DNA of 64,000 bases. Origin: Strigamia acuminata (lineage: Eukaryota > Arthropoda > Chilopoda > Geophilomorpha > Linotaeniidae). Under the pieces are notes generated by a model. The model did no database searches. It saw only the letters and a program-made list of their open reading frames with translations, and had not been told where the DNA came from. The stretch spans positions 64,489,369-64,553,368 of the forward strand of contig OX442314.1 in NCBI GenBank assembly GCA_949358305.1, in the 5' to 3' direction. Shown here one piece after another: positions 42,458-53,123 of this stretch; position 1 is the first letter of the stretch; each line of letters starts with the position of its first letter. Made by a program: the position numbers and the translations under genes.

Positions 42458-43173
42458 GAATTCACTTCGTGGTGCCGTTTTGCTTGACCAGGATAGATGA
42501 CCGTTTTCGCCAGTTGTGTGCGCCTGATCATCGCGTGCGACTGCAAGCTTCGACCGTCTGTTTCCTGCCTGTGGTTGCGCCAGTGTTTAGTCCAGTCGTC
42601 GCTGTCGTGTGTGTCCAGCGTGTGGTTCCTTGTAGACAATCGAGCTGCAGAGAAGCCGCATCCAGTTTACGCCGTCGTGTCGAGTGGATTGTCCAGTTGG
42701 CGTCCGAATTTCGTCGTGTGAACACAACGCAGCGTGCATTTGTGCTTTCCATTCTGGAAGATGACATTTTTAGTGTCTTTTCTTGGCTTTTTGGGGTTTT
42801 TTTCGAGTCAATTAGCTTAGTGTGTGTATCAGATTCGGGGAAAGAGTGTGTCTTTTCGTGTAAAGAGTATCTTATCGTGTTAGCTCCATATAACTGCTGG
42901 AAAAAGCAGGGGAGTTTAAGTCGCTTTAAGTAGAATAGTTCTAGACGTTGTATCGTCTCGTTAGTTAGCTAAAGAAAGTTTCTAGACGTCTGACCGTCTT
43001 GTTAGTTGTGTGTTTCTCAGTGAAGCTCACACGCCATTGGTTGCTATCAAACCGTGGTGTTGTTTTCTTGCTTACGCCAGTGGCAGTTGTGTCGCCTTGG
43101 TGTCTTGCCGTGTGTTACAAGTTACCGTGCTATCTAATTGTCTTTGCTTTCTTACTTGCAGAGGACAGTTGGC
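42458..43173 (+). other. Bel2 leader with degenerate tRNA-His-like primer site
   Basis: TGGTGCCGT at 42470-42478 and TGACCAGGAT at about 42483-42493 are the two halves of a tRNA-His primer site split by a few extra bases. A pyrimidine-rich tract ending in TTGCAG at 43161 precedes gag and could be a splice acceptor. ORFs here (such as 42277-42933) do not resemble proteins. Confidence 0.5.
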
Positions 43174-43582
43174 ATGGCAACGTCGACGGGAACGGGTTCC
43201 AGACCCACCACTCCGGGTGGAACGCTAATCTCTCCGCGAGCTCCTACGCCAGAGCAAATGGACTTGGTGGAGGCTTGCTACAATTCGCTGGTCCAAGCAT
43301 TGGATCAATTCCTGACGAGGTCGCGTATCTTGACCGATCCCGGGGAAGTGGAAGCAGCTCTCTTGTCTGCGGAGCAGCAAGAGCGTCGTCTTTTGAACGA
43401 TGCGAATACGTTGCAGGCTTATTGGACCCGTGCAACATATTTGCAAGGAATAGCTCAGATAGAGGAATTGTCTTCTCAGGTGGATCATCTGCGTAACAGA
43501 CATCAGGTGTCTCAGAGGATGGTCACGCATTGGTCAACGTCTCAGTTGAACCAAACAATTAACACGAGTATGTTGTCTGGCA
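43174..43582 (+). pseudogene. gag: Bel2 gag, N-terminal part, cut by Bel1
   Basis: ATG at 43174 (atggcaacg). The 136 residues are the helical N-terminus of BEL gag (DUF1759 type). They align in layout with Bel1 gag: a short N-terminal tail, then QMDLVEACYNSLVQALDQFL, DPGEVEAALLSAEQQERRLLND and QVDHLRNRHQVSQR. The frame is broken at 43582 by the Bel1 LTR; GGCA at 43579-43582 is repeated at 53124-53127, where gag resumes. Confidence 0.88.
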
Positions 43583-44781
43583 TGTTGCGAACAGAATGGA
43601 ATTTATTGTGACTGTTTAATTGCACTTATTATTCAGTGTTTTGTTTTTGTTTTCATATTGATAAAACTTGCTTATTGATTTTCTGCAATTAAAGTTCTAA
43701 CCATACTTTTCAGATTTTGCCATAATAAACAATTTAAAGTCTAATTTTATTCAAGTGTCATTTTGACTGTGTTGATTTGTTCATTTTATTATTTACATAA
43801 AGTGTTTACAGTGTTTTATTTCAAATCTCATGATTTTTATACTGATTACTTGAAATTATTCAATTTATTTATGTTTAGTACTTATTCTGTGTTGAATTCT
43901 TATTTCTATTCATTTGTCTGTTTATTCTGTAATTTTTGGGTATATTTCTAGTAATTTTCATTTTCCAGTTCAGTTGTGCAATGAGTATGATGCTATTTTC
44001 AGTTTCCAGTTGACTTTTGCGAAGATTTTCAATGTGTGTTGTTTTTGGTTAAAATCCATGCTTGAAAATGTTAAATCTCATGTTTCTCGTGTATTTTTGC
44101 CTGCTGAGTTCATTTCTGACGTTGTTTTATTGAATTGATGACTCTAAATGTCATATTTTTGCATATTTCGTCTGTAACAATGAGTTAGGCCTAGTTTGTG
44201 CACTCTTGTTCTAATTCATCTAATTTAAAGCGTTATTCACCTTAGTTACGATTGGATTTTGTGTTCTTTGTATCTCAGAGACCATTTTCATGTATTTTAT
44301 TCTAATTTTGATGTAGGGTCTGCGAATTGGCAATCTTGCTATGTTTTATTTCTCTTTCATTGCCTAGCAACCTATTGATGATGTAATGTGTATTTTTAGA
44401 TTTCAATTGTTGAGCACATGCTGTTTCATTGTTGCACGTGTCATATCCTATGTAACCCAGTGATTTTTAATCAGTTATCAACCAACCTCTGAATAAAAGA
44501 GTTGTGTGTTTTTAGCTCCCGTGTTAGGCTTATTTCAAACACATACAATGTGTATTGAGTAGTACATTAATTCCCAGGCCAACTTATGTCTCCGCCACCT
44601 ATTGGATACTTGGTGCAGGTGTTCTCAACAGTGTTCCTGCTTATCAACAATGCAATTCTTCTCGGACTAATTGCTTTCCAGTGCGGTTTTCGTACTAACC
44701 ACGACATACGATTTTGGGCGATCTCAAGTGTTTTGGATACACATCGCCGTTCTTTTCTTTCTGGTTTGTTGACCTGCAACA
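43583..44781 (+). repeat. Bel1 5' LTR, 1199 bp
   Basis: Starts TGTTGC and ends GCAACA, a 6-bp inverted terminal repeat. The AATAAA at about 44492 and the GTGTTTTTAGCTCCC region mark the end of R. A 65-codon ORF (MSPPPIGYL..., from 44586) near the 3' end is kept in all LTR copies in the window. Confidence 0.95.
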
Positions 44782-44796
44782 CAGAATACGAAGTTT

Positions 44797-44817
44797 TGGT
44801 AGCCGTGACCAGGATTC
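44797..44817 (+). other. Bel1 primer-binding site, tRNA-His-like
   Basis: TGGTAGCCGTGACCAGGATTC, 15 bases after the LTR. GCCGTGACCAGGATTC is complementary to what I remember of the 3' half of metazoan tRNA-His, with one extra base after the TGGT. The 15-base gap and the extra base are unusual for a working primer site. Confidence 0.6.
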
Positions 44818-44915
44818 CGACTGCAATTTGTGAGTTTTTCCGTTACGTCATTGATTCGTTACAACGCGTGTTTGGTGAGGCGGAGGAACAATTCGTTCGT
44901 CTGGCGTCGTCTGCT

Positions 44916-45005
44916 AGAGTCAACGTTCAACGTGACAACAGTCACAACGGGGACTACATTAGAGTCAACGTTCAACGTGGCAACAGCCACAACGGGGACT
45001 ACTTT
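44916..45005 (+). repeat. Two 45-bp tandem repeats in Bel1 leader
   Basis: agagtcaacgttcaacgtg(a/g)caacag(t/c)cacaacggggactac occurs at 44916 and 44961. The period of 45 keeps the frame of the ORF that starts at 44586. Confidence 0.9.
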
Positions 45006-45922
45006 GGCGTCGAGAGTGAACATTTGCATGCAGCTGGAACTTCAAGGTCACAATACAGGATAACACAACGCGCTGTGTTGGAAAGCGGTTTGACCCCTTG
45101 TTTTATTGCATTTTCTAGTGTTTTGCCTTTTGAAATTGAAATTTTGGAGATTTTGGTTGTTAAGGGGAACAGTATCAAGTGTCTTGTTGGGATTTTGGTT
45201 GTTACATTTGTTGGTTTTTGGGTTTATTTCGAAAAATTATCTATTTTACAAGTTTTGAAGTGTGTTTTCATTTTGTGCTTAGTTCTCCAGTATAACCGCC
45301 ATAAGCGGGGGAGATTTGATTTGTTTAGAGTAGAACTGATTAGTTTCACGTTGCATGAGCTGTCACTTAAAGGTCATGGGAAGAGAAATGAAAAATTTCT
45401 CTCAAGTGTTTGAAATAGCCTAAAAAAAGGTTATGTACCCACTTTAGTTGACAGACTTACGTGGTATTGTTTAAAACCGCTGTTTAAATTCGAACCGAGC
45501 AGTAATTGTTCCGCCATTACGATTTTCCAAAGTTTATACATACCGCCACTAGGCGGCATTATTTTTACGTCATCGACGACAAACAAGCACGGGAATTCCA
45601 GCACCAATTTGCGATTTCAGCATGTTTCTTAGTGAAAATTACCCAAAAAATAGAAAATTACAGCAAATAACAAAAAATCACAGCAAATAACAAAAAATCA
45701 CAGCAAATAATCAAAAATACCAGCAACCAAAAATTTTTAAAAAAATTTAAAAAAATAAAAATAGCCGAAAATTACCAAAATAACCAATGGTACCACCAAA
45801 TAACAACAAAAAATTACCGAAAATAACAGAAAATCATCAAAAATTACCAAAAAAATAGGAAAGAACAGCTAATAACAAAAAAATTAGGCACGTGCAATTC
45901 CAAATTGCAAAAATCCGATTTC

Positions 45923-45991
45923 AAAAACTTGATTACAGAATCGGTTTTTAACTTTGAACGAGTTAAAAACCGATTCTATAATCAAGTTTTT
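45923..45991. repeat. Perfect-looking 31-bp hairpin
   Basis: aaaaacttgattacagaatcggtttttaact pairs with agttaaaaaccgattctataatcaagttttt across an 7-base loop with a single mismatch. It lies inside the TTAA-flanked element. Confidence 0.85.
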
Positions 45992-46046
45992 GATTTTCTA
46001 TTGAAATTATTATTTATTTATTTATTTATTTAAGACTGAGAATTGA

Positions 46047-46226
46047 CCAAACACCGCCCGCATTTGTGCGATCGAATGCGGCGCGTGTTTGGCCGCATTC
46101 GATCGCGCAAATGCAGCCAAACACATGCCGCATTTGTGTGATCGAATGCAGCCAAACACCCGCCGTATTCGATCGCACAAATACGGCGGGTGTTTGGCTG
46201 TATTCGATCGCGCAAATGCGGCAGGT
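46047..46226. repeat. Cluster of inverted 30-40 bp repeats with GATCGCGCAAATGCGGC
   Basis: Phrases such as cgcatttgtgcgatcgaatgcggc and gccgcattcgatcgcgcaaatgc alternate orientation about seven times, so the segment can fold into a compound cruciform. It is GC-rich in an otherwise AT-rich element. Confidence 0.8.
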
Positions 46227-46840
46227 GTAAAAATCGTTCGGTACTGTTTTATATAAAAAAAATTTCCGAGGTTGGCACCTCTAAAAGCCATGTTTTTTTG
46301 CCAAAATATGCTGGTACCAGTTATTTTTTAAAGTTTCCCGGGGGTCAAAACTTCTAAAATAAATGTTTTTTGGCCTAAAACTGGCTGGTAACAATTGAAT
46401 CAATGTGCGTAACACTACTTCGAATGTATGCGTGGTGTTGTTGTTTTCAAATCATGTCGTCGATGACGTAGAAATCCCACAATGCATTGCACAAAATGGT
46501 TCCCTTTTTGAAATGGTAAAAACAAGATTTCATTGTTTAAAACAACAAATACTTTATTATTTCTTAAGTTTGTCAAGGAAAGTGGGTACATAACCTTTTT
46601 TTAGGCTATTTCAAACACTTGAGAGAAAATTTTCATTTCTCTTCCCATGACCTTTAAGTCAAAATTTTATGTTAGGGGTTATTGACGTGCTTTGTTGCAA
46701 AACAAACTGTCAATTATTTTCAAAGTGTGCAGGGTATTGTGTCACGTTTTACTTACGTACACAAAACCGCTCAAATTTTTGGTCATCCTCGATTGGCCAA
46801 ACATTTGATATTCTAAAATTTTTGCGTGTCAACAAGGACC

Positions 46841-46978
46841 GTGAAAATTGAGTGCTTTTTGGGGGATAAAATTACAAAGTTTATTCTCTCTAAAGTTAAG
46901 ACAAAAACTGTGAAAATTGAGTGCTTTTTGGGGGATAAAATTACAAGGTTTATTCTCTTAAAAGTTAAAACAAAGTTG
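46841..46978 (+). repeat. Two 69-bp tandem repeats before Bel1 gag
   Basis: gtgaaaattgagtgcttttt gggggataaaattacaa(a/g)gtttattctct is found at 46841 and 46910. The period of 69 is a multiple of three. It may be a recent duplication in the leader. Confidence 0.9.
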
Positions 46979-47051
46979 AATTGTCAAGCCAGTGTTTATT
47001 TGTTCTTTCCAAATTTCAAAGTCGAATTTTTTGAGAGAGAGGACAGAGAAA

Positions 47052-50000
47052 ATGGCGGAACCTACAATGAGAGATCTACTTACTGCAGATCAAATCGACA
47101 TATTTGAGCAAAGATGGGAAGCGCAGGTCACTGCAATGAATCATTTGTTGTCTATATCGGAGAAGACAGCAGATCCAGGAGAACTGGAAGCGCTAGTGCA
47201 AACTGCCAACCCAAAAGAGACACGGATAGTAGGTGCTTTGAATGAATTACAGAATTATTCCGACCACCAATATTATCTTGAATGCATTGACAAACTTGAG
47301 CTTATGCAAGCTAGAGTGGATCTTCTTCGCAAGAGATACGAAATTTCCAAGCGATCAACTCCAACTTTGGGAGGAAGATTAAATACATCTACAAGCTCCA
47401 ATGCAAACACATCTCAGAATACAACTTTGAACGCGACAGCTTCGTTTAGAAAAAATTCGAAACTGCCCAAACTGGAATCCGTAAAGTTCGACGGGGATAT
47501 TTTGAAGTACCGAACGTTCAAGAGCAACTTCGAGACCTCCGTACACAAGGATCCAGACCTAAGTAACGTTGAGAAACTACAATACTTGCAGACCATGTGC
47601 ATTGGCGAAGCAGCAACTCTCATCTCCACCTTCCCTTTGATCGAGGAATCATATGACTTAGCCAGAGAGAAACTCGAAAGGAACTATGGTGATGAGGATG
47701 CTCAACAGACTGCTTTAATAAAATCAATTAGAGAAATAAAATCAATTTCCAGTGTATATCCAACCAAAGCGATAAAAACAAATTTGACGAAAATTTCTGC
47801 GACAATAAGACTGCTCGAGCAATTAAAGATTCCAATTCAAACTTCCGGAGCTTTCTTATTACCCGACATAATTAGCAAGTTTCCAAATTCCATGGCATTG
47901 AGATTCTACCAGGTTCACGGAATGCAAAACAAGAATATCGTGACATTGCTCAATTTCTTTGTGAATGAAGTTGCAATGGCTGAAAGGACTGAAAACGTTT
48001 CTGAAAAATCGAAGAAAGACAAGAATGAAAAATCTGAGGTAGAGAAAACGAAAGTGAAAGGTTCAATGACCACATGTGCAGCCACTCAAGACGCCAAGCA
48101 GTCCACAAGTGCAAAGACAAAGAGTGAACCTAAATCGGACGACAAAAGTGCGCCTTCAAAGACTGTAAAGTGCATTTTTTGTGACGACAATCATCTGAAT
48201 GGATCGTGCAGAAAGGAGTACGAAATCAATGCAAAAATCGAAATAGTTAAGAAAAACAGACTTTGTTACAACTGTTTCAGAACTGGACATAGAGTTGGTG
48301 ATTGCAAAGTCAAATTTTCCTGCAAGCATTGCGGTGGGAGACATCAATCCACCATTTGCAAAAAACAAGAAGTGAAGAATTCTCCAAGCAATGTCGAGAA
48401 GCCGAAGGAGCCACAAGTGACGACCCACGTCTCGTGGGCCATCTCCACAACCCTTCAACTAATGATTTTCACCGCAGATTTAAAAACGAAGTCTGGTGGA
48501 TTTCATCATATTCGCGGAATGATTGATCCGGGCAGTCATCGGTCATTTATTACCACTGCATTGGTCAACCGTCTCAAATTGAAGAAATGTGGAAGTATAT
48601 CGGCGACTACTCAAAGATTTAATGATTCTACGCCAGCAGAAACGGATTACGATGTGTTCAACATAAATCTCAAGTCCAAACATGATGAACAAGATATCAA
48701 GTTGACCATGTTATCCGTTGAAAACCTCCCGAGAGTTCAAGTAATCTTGAATCCTTCAGTCATTGAAAAGGTGAAGAAACTGAACATGGAATTAGCAGAA
48801 GATTTGCCAGCAACAACTGCCAATGTTGACCTCCTGTTAGGAGTTGACGTTTGGTGGAAAATTCTGAAAGAAGGTCGCAAGAAGATTAATGAAGATCTTG
48901 GACTTATCAACACGTTGTTCGGATGGGTGCTTTCTGGCGCAGCTGGAAGTACCAGCCTGTTTGAAGAGGAAGCCGATCTTACATCGTGTTGCAATACCTG
49001 CCAGATCGATATTAATCAGAAGCTGGACAAGCTGTGGAATCTGGAAGCGATAGGAATAGATTCTGGAGAAAAAAAATCTGACTTCACCAGAGACAGATTT
49101 GAAAAGACAACCCAGCGAATGGATGACGGAAGATATGAAGTCTTGTTGCCATTCAACGGTTTAGAAGAGGATTTGGACTCTAATTGGGAAAAATCGATGA
49201 ACCAATTGGCAAATACTCTCAAACGAATAGACACGAATGAAGATCTCAAGAAGAGGTACGATGAGGCAATTATGCAATACGTTGTGGAGGAACACGCCGA
49301 AGAGGTTCCCGAAGAAAAAACTCATGCAAAAGAAGTAGATGCTTTAGATGGCAGAATCTTTATGGATGATTTGACTTCTGGAGGAAATTTCACCGCCGAT
49401 ACAACGACACACGCAGAGAATTTGAAGATGATTCTAGACGAAGGGAAACTTCCTCTTGTTAAATGGGCAACTGCTAACAAGACCGTCTTTGAAAATCTTC
49501 AATCTAGAAATTTTCACATGAGAGGTGAGAATTTTGAAGATCTTAAAATCATCAAAATGTTGGGAATCTTATGGGATACGCAAGACGACACGATGATGTT
49601 TAAAATCCCGAAGTTAGAAAAAATTCCCACATCGAAACGAGAAGTGGTCTCATTTATGACATCCATATTTGATCCGATGGGTCTCATCTCACCTGTCGTT
49701 CTTCGAATGAAACTGCTTGTTCAAGCCATCTGGGCTCGAACGAAAAATTGGGACGAAGTGATTCTTGACTCTGAGAAAAAAGAAGTCGGAGAATTTAATC
49801 TCGACATACAGAAGTTGAAGGAATTAAAAGATCAACGTTGGCTGCAGACTTACTCAGGTCAAGACATAACATTGGAAGTTTTCTGCAATGCCAGTATGAA
49901 AGCATTTGGCTGTTCAATTTTTGTCGTCAGTGTGGATGGCAAAAGAACTTTATTGTTGAGCAAGTGCCGTATTGCGCCAGCCAAGAAAATTACTCTTCCT

Positions 50001-51870
50001 CGACTTGAATTAACTGCAGCATTGGTAGGAGTAAGAATGACAAAGTATCTGCTTGAGAATTTTCTTCCTGGCTACCCAGTCACTGAAGTGCGATACTACT
50101 TGGACTCCACCATAGCCACCATAGCCTGGATCAATTCCGATAAAAATGTGTGGAAACCATACGTCTCGAACCGTGTCCAAGAAATTATTTCTTCTACCAA
50201 GCCCGAACAATGGTCTCATGTACCAACAGAATTTAACCCAGCTGATTTATTAACTCGACCACACAACTCAAAAACATTGATGAACAATAAACTTTGGTGG
50301 TTCGGAGTTGATGTTTCAAAACTAGAGAAAAAGGAAGTTATACAAGAAAATCTTTCAGAAGAGGAACGAAAAATCATTGTGATGACTATTCAAGTTAAAG
50401 AAAGCTTTATTGGTCAATTCTTCAAACGTTTCCGGAATTACAACAGACTTTTGAGAGTTTTTTCGTAGATTTTGAGATGGAAAAACAAACCTTTGCGCGG
50501 CGAGCCTCTCTCGCCACTCGAGATAGAGGTCAACCAATTGAAGATCCTGCAGTTTTCGCAGAAATTACATTTTTCTGAGGAAGTTGAGGATGTGAAAAAC
50601 AAAAGAGAACTTAGTAAACACTCCACCCTACGCAATTTCGAGCTCTTCATTGACGAGGACGGATTACTTCGACTTCGTATCCGCTTGAAAAAATCTTTAT
50701 TGACATTTGAGGAAGTTTATCCAATCATTTTGCATTATGACAGTTGGATAACAAGACTGTTAATTAAGAAAGTGCATTTGGAGTTGCTTCACGGTGACAT
50801 AAGCGAAACTTTGTATCATTTACGCGAACGATTTTGGATTATTAGAGGAAGAAGAACTATACAGACAGTTATTCGAGAATGTGAAATTTGCAGACGAGGA
50901 AAACTTGCTCGCAACAACCCTTCAACGGGTGACCTTTCTGCTGAACGTGTGACACCAGCGGCGCCATTCCAAAACACAGGAGTTGACCACCTGGGTCCAA
51001 TTTATGTCGGCAGTAACAAGAAGGAAAAGAAAAAAGTTTACATCTTGCTTTTCACCTGCATGGTGACCCGATCAATACATTTAGAAGTGTCAGAAGACCT
51101 TTCTGTGCCAAAGTTTTTGCTTGCGATGAGAAGATTTGGAGCACGTTATGGATACCCCGGAAAGATTTTCTCTGACAACAGTAAGACTTTTGAGCGCGGA
51201 AGCGTCGAATTACAATCGTGGGGAAAACTCATCGGTCATAAAGATGTGAAAACTTTCCTATCAGAAAAAAGGGTGCTTTGGACATTCATCCCACCGCTGT
51301 CCCCATGGATGGGCGGAGCATGGGAGCGTCTTGTCCGCTCCGTTAAAGATAAACTTTGAAAGACTATTGCGCAGCACCGTAGACTTGGAAACTCTCCAAA
51401 CCTTAGCCTTGGAAATTAGTTCAGTGTTAAATTCAAGACCCTTATCTTACGTCCCGGACAGTGTTGATGGTGGTAGAATTTTGGCACCTGAAAACTTTCT
51501 AACAGGAGGTATGCCCAAATACGTAATAAACAAACAATTGAGTGCAATTAAAAAATCAGATTTACGAAAACTGGATATTAAACAACGCCAATTTATTTGG
51601 GAATTTTGGAAAATTTGGAAAAAGAGTTACCTCATGCAATTGAGGAATTTTTACGAAACCAAAGGTGATAAGTTCTTCAAAAACCCTAAAGTGGACCAAA
51701 TAGTGCTACTAGAAAAAATAGGAACAAATCCCTATTTTTGGCCCCTTGCCAGGATAAAAGAAATTTTTCCCGGTGATGATGGTCTTATCCGAGTTGTCAA
51801 AGTAGTGTTACCCGATGGAAGAGAGTTAAAAAGGTCAGTGAAACATGTGAGAGCCCTTGAACTAGAGTGA
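47052..51870 (+). pseudogene. gag-pol: Bel1 gag-pol, RT core missing, several stops
   Basis: The likely start is ATG 47052 (aaaATGGCGGAACC). Gag has the DUF1759-type helical region (to about residue 330). Two zinc knuckles, CYNCFRTGHRVGDC and CKHCGGRHQSTIC, come next, then a protease with MIDPGSHRS and an RT start (LPFNGLEEDLDSNWE). At about 49315 the sequence jumps from EEVPEEK straight to the region before FMDDLTSGG. Compared with Bel3 about 140 residues are missing, including the first catalytic Asp and the VPFG motif. RNase H has CNAS where its relatives have CDAS. The integrase zinc finger and core follow. TAG at 50466, TGA at 51357 and a one-base shift just after it break the last third. 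The tail RSVKHVRALELE ends at 51870. Bel4 has the same RT deletion. Confidence 0.92.
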
Positions 51871-51925
51871 CTAATAAGATTTTGTGTGTGATTCTCTCTT
51901 CTCTGTCCTTTCGCCGGCAATTCTC

Positions 51926-53123
51926 TGTTGCGAACAGAATGGAATTTATTGTGACTGTTTAATTGCAATTATTATTCAGTGTTTTGTTTTTGTTTTTATA
52001 TTGATAAAACTTGCTTATTGATTTTCTGCAATTAAAGTTCTAATCATACTTTTCAGATTTTGCCATAATAAACAATTTAAAGTCTAATTTTATTCAAGTG
52101 TCATTTTGACTGTGTTGATTTGTTCATTTTTTTATTTACATAAAGTGTTTACAGTGTTTTATTTCAAATCTCATGATTTTTATACTGATTACTTGAAATT
52201 ATTCAATTTATTTATGTTTAGTACTTATTCTGTGTTGAATTCTTATTTCTATTCATTTGTCTGTTTATTCTGTAATTTTTGGGTATATTTCTAGTAATTT
52301 TCATTTTCCAGTTCAGTTGTGCAATGAGTATGATGCTATTTTCAGTTTCCAGTTGACTTTTGCGAAGATTTTCAATGTGTGTTGTTTTTGGTTAAAATCC
52401 ATGCTTGAAAATGTTAAATCTCATGTTTCTCGTGTATTTTTGCCTGCTGAGTTCATTTCTGACGTTGTTTTATTGAATTGATGACTCTAAATGTCATATT
52501 TTTGCATATTTCGTCTGTAACAATGAGTTAGGCCTAGTTTGTGCACTCTTGTTCTAATTCATCTAATTTAAAGCGTTATTCACCTTAGTTACGATTGGAT
52601 TTTGTGTTCTTTGTATCTCAGAGACCATTTTCATGTATTTTATTCTAATTTTGATGTAGGGTCTGCGAATTGGCAATCTTGCTATGTTTTATTTCTCTTT
52701 CATTGCCTAGCAACCTATTGATGATGTAATGTGTATTTTTAGATTTCAATTGTTGAGCACATGCTGTTTCATTGTTGCACGTGTCATATCCTATGTAACC
52801 CAGTGATTTTTAATCAGTTATCAACCAACCTCTGAATAAAAGAGTTGTGTGTTTTAGCTCCCGTGTTAGGCTTATTTCAAACACATACAATGTGTATTGA
52901 GTAGTACATTAATTCCCAGGCCAACTTATGTCTCCGCCACCTATTGGATACTTGGTGCAGGTGTTCTCAACAGTGTTCCTGCTTATCAACAATGCAATTC
53001 TTCTCGGACTAATTGCTTTCCAGTGCGGTTTTCGTACTAACCACGACATACGATTTTGGGCGATCTCAAGTGTTTTGGATACACATCGCCGTTCTTTTCT
53101 TTCTGGTTTGTTGACCTGCAACA
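51926..53123 (+). repeat. Bel1 3' LTR, 1198 bp
   Basis: Near-identical to 43583-44781. The sequence before it (tctctcttctctgtcctttc gccggcaattctc) is pyrimidine-rich rather than purine-rich, and is shared with Bel4 and, diverged, with Bel3. Confidence 0.95.

Larger units (their letters stand above)
45371..46653. mobile_element. Non-autonomous DNA transposon with TTAA flanks
   Basis: The ends are perfect-looking inverted repeats beginning AGGTCATGGGAAGAGAAATG and continuing for about 75 bp, through the gtgtttgaaatagcctaaa and ggttatgtacccac phrases, to 45452 on the left and from 46572 on the right. TTAA flanks both sides (45367-45370, 46654-46657), suggesting a piggyBac-type element; a TA duplication with an AAGG start is the alternative. 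The 1.28-kb interior has no transposase, only AT-rich simple repeats, a hairpin and a CGATCG-rich repeat block. It sits in the Bel1 leader. Confidence 0.82.
43583..53123 (+). mobile_element. Bel1: full-length BEL/Pao retrotransposon
   Basis: 9541 bp bounded by LTRs 43583-44781 and 51926-53123 (TGTTGCGAACAG...CCTGCAACA) and flanked by GGCA duplications. The LTRs differ at only about five places that I can see (for example gcactt/gcaatt, tattattt/tttttatt, one indel in a T-run), so insertion was recent. The primer site is tRNA-His-like. The interior holds a TIR element in the leader and a gag-pol frame with two stops, a frameshift and a missing RT core. It lies inside Bel2 gag. Confidence 0.95.

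Noticed and set aside
42277-42933. 218-codon plus-strand ORF in the Bel2 leader
   Set aside because: Overlaps the LTR end and primer site, with no known domain. Its hydrophobic C-terminal part reflects T-rich DNA.
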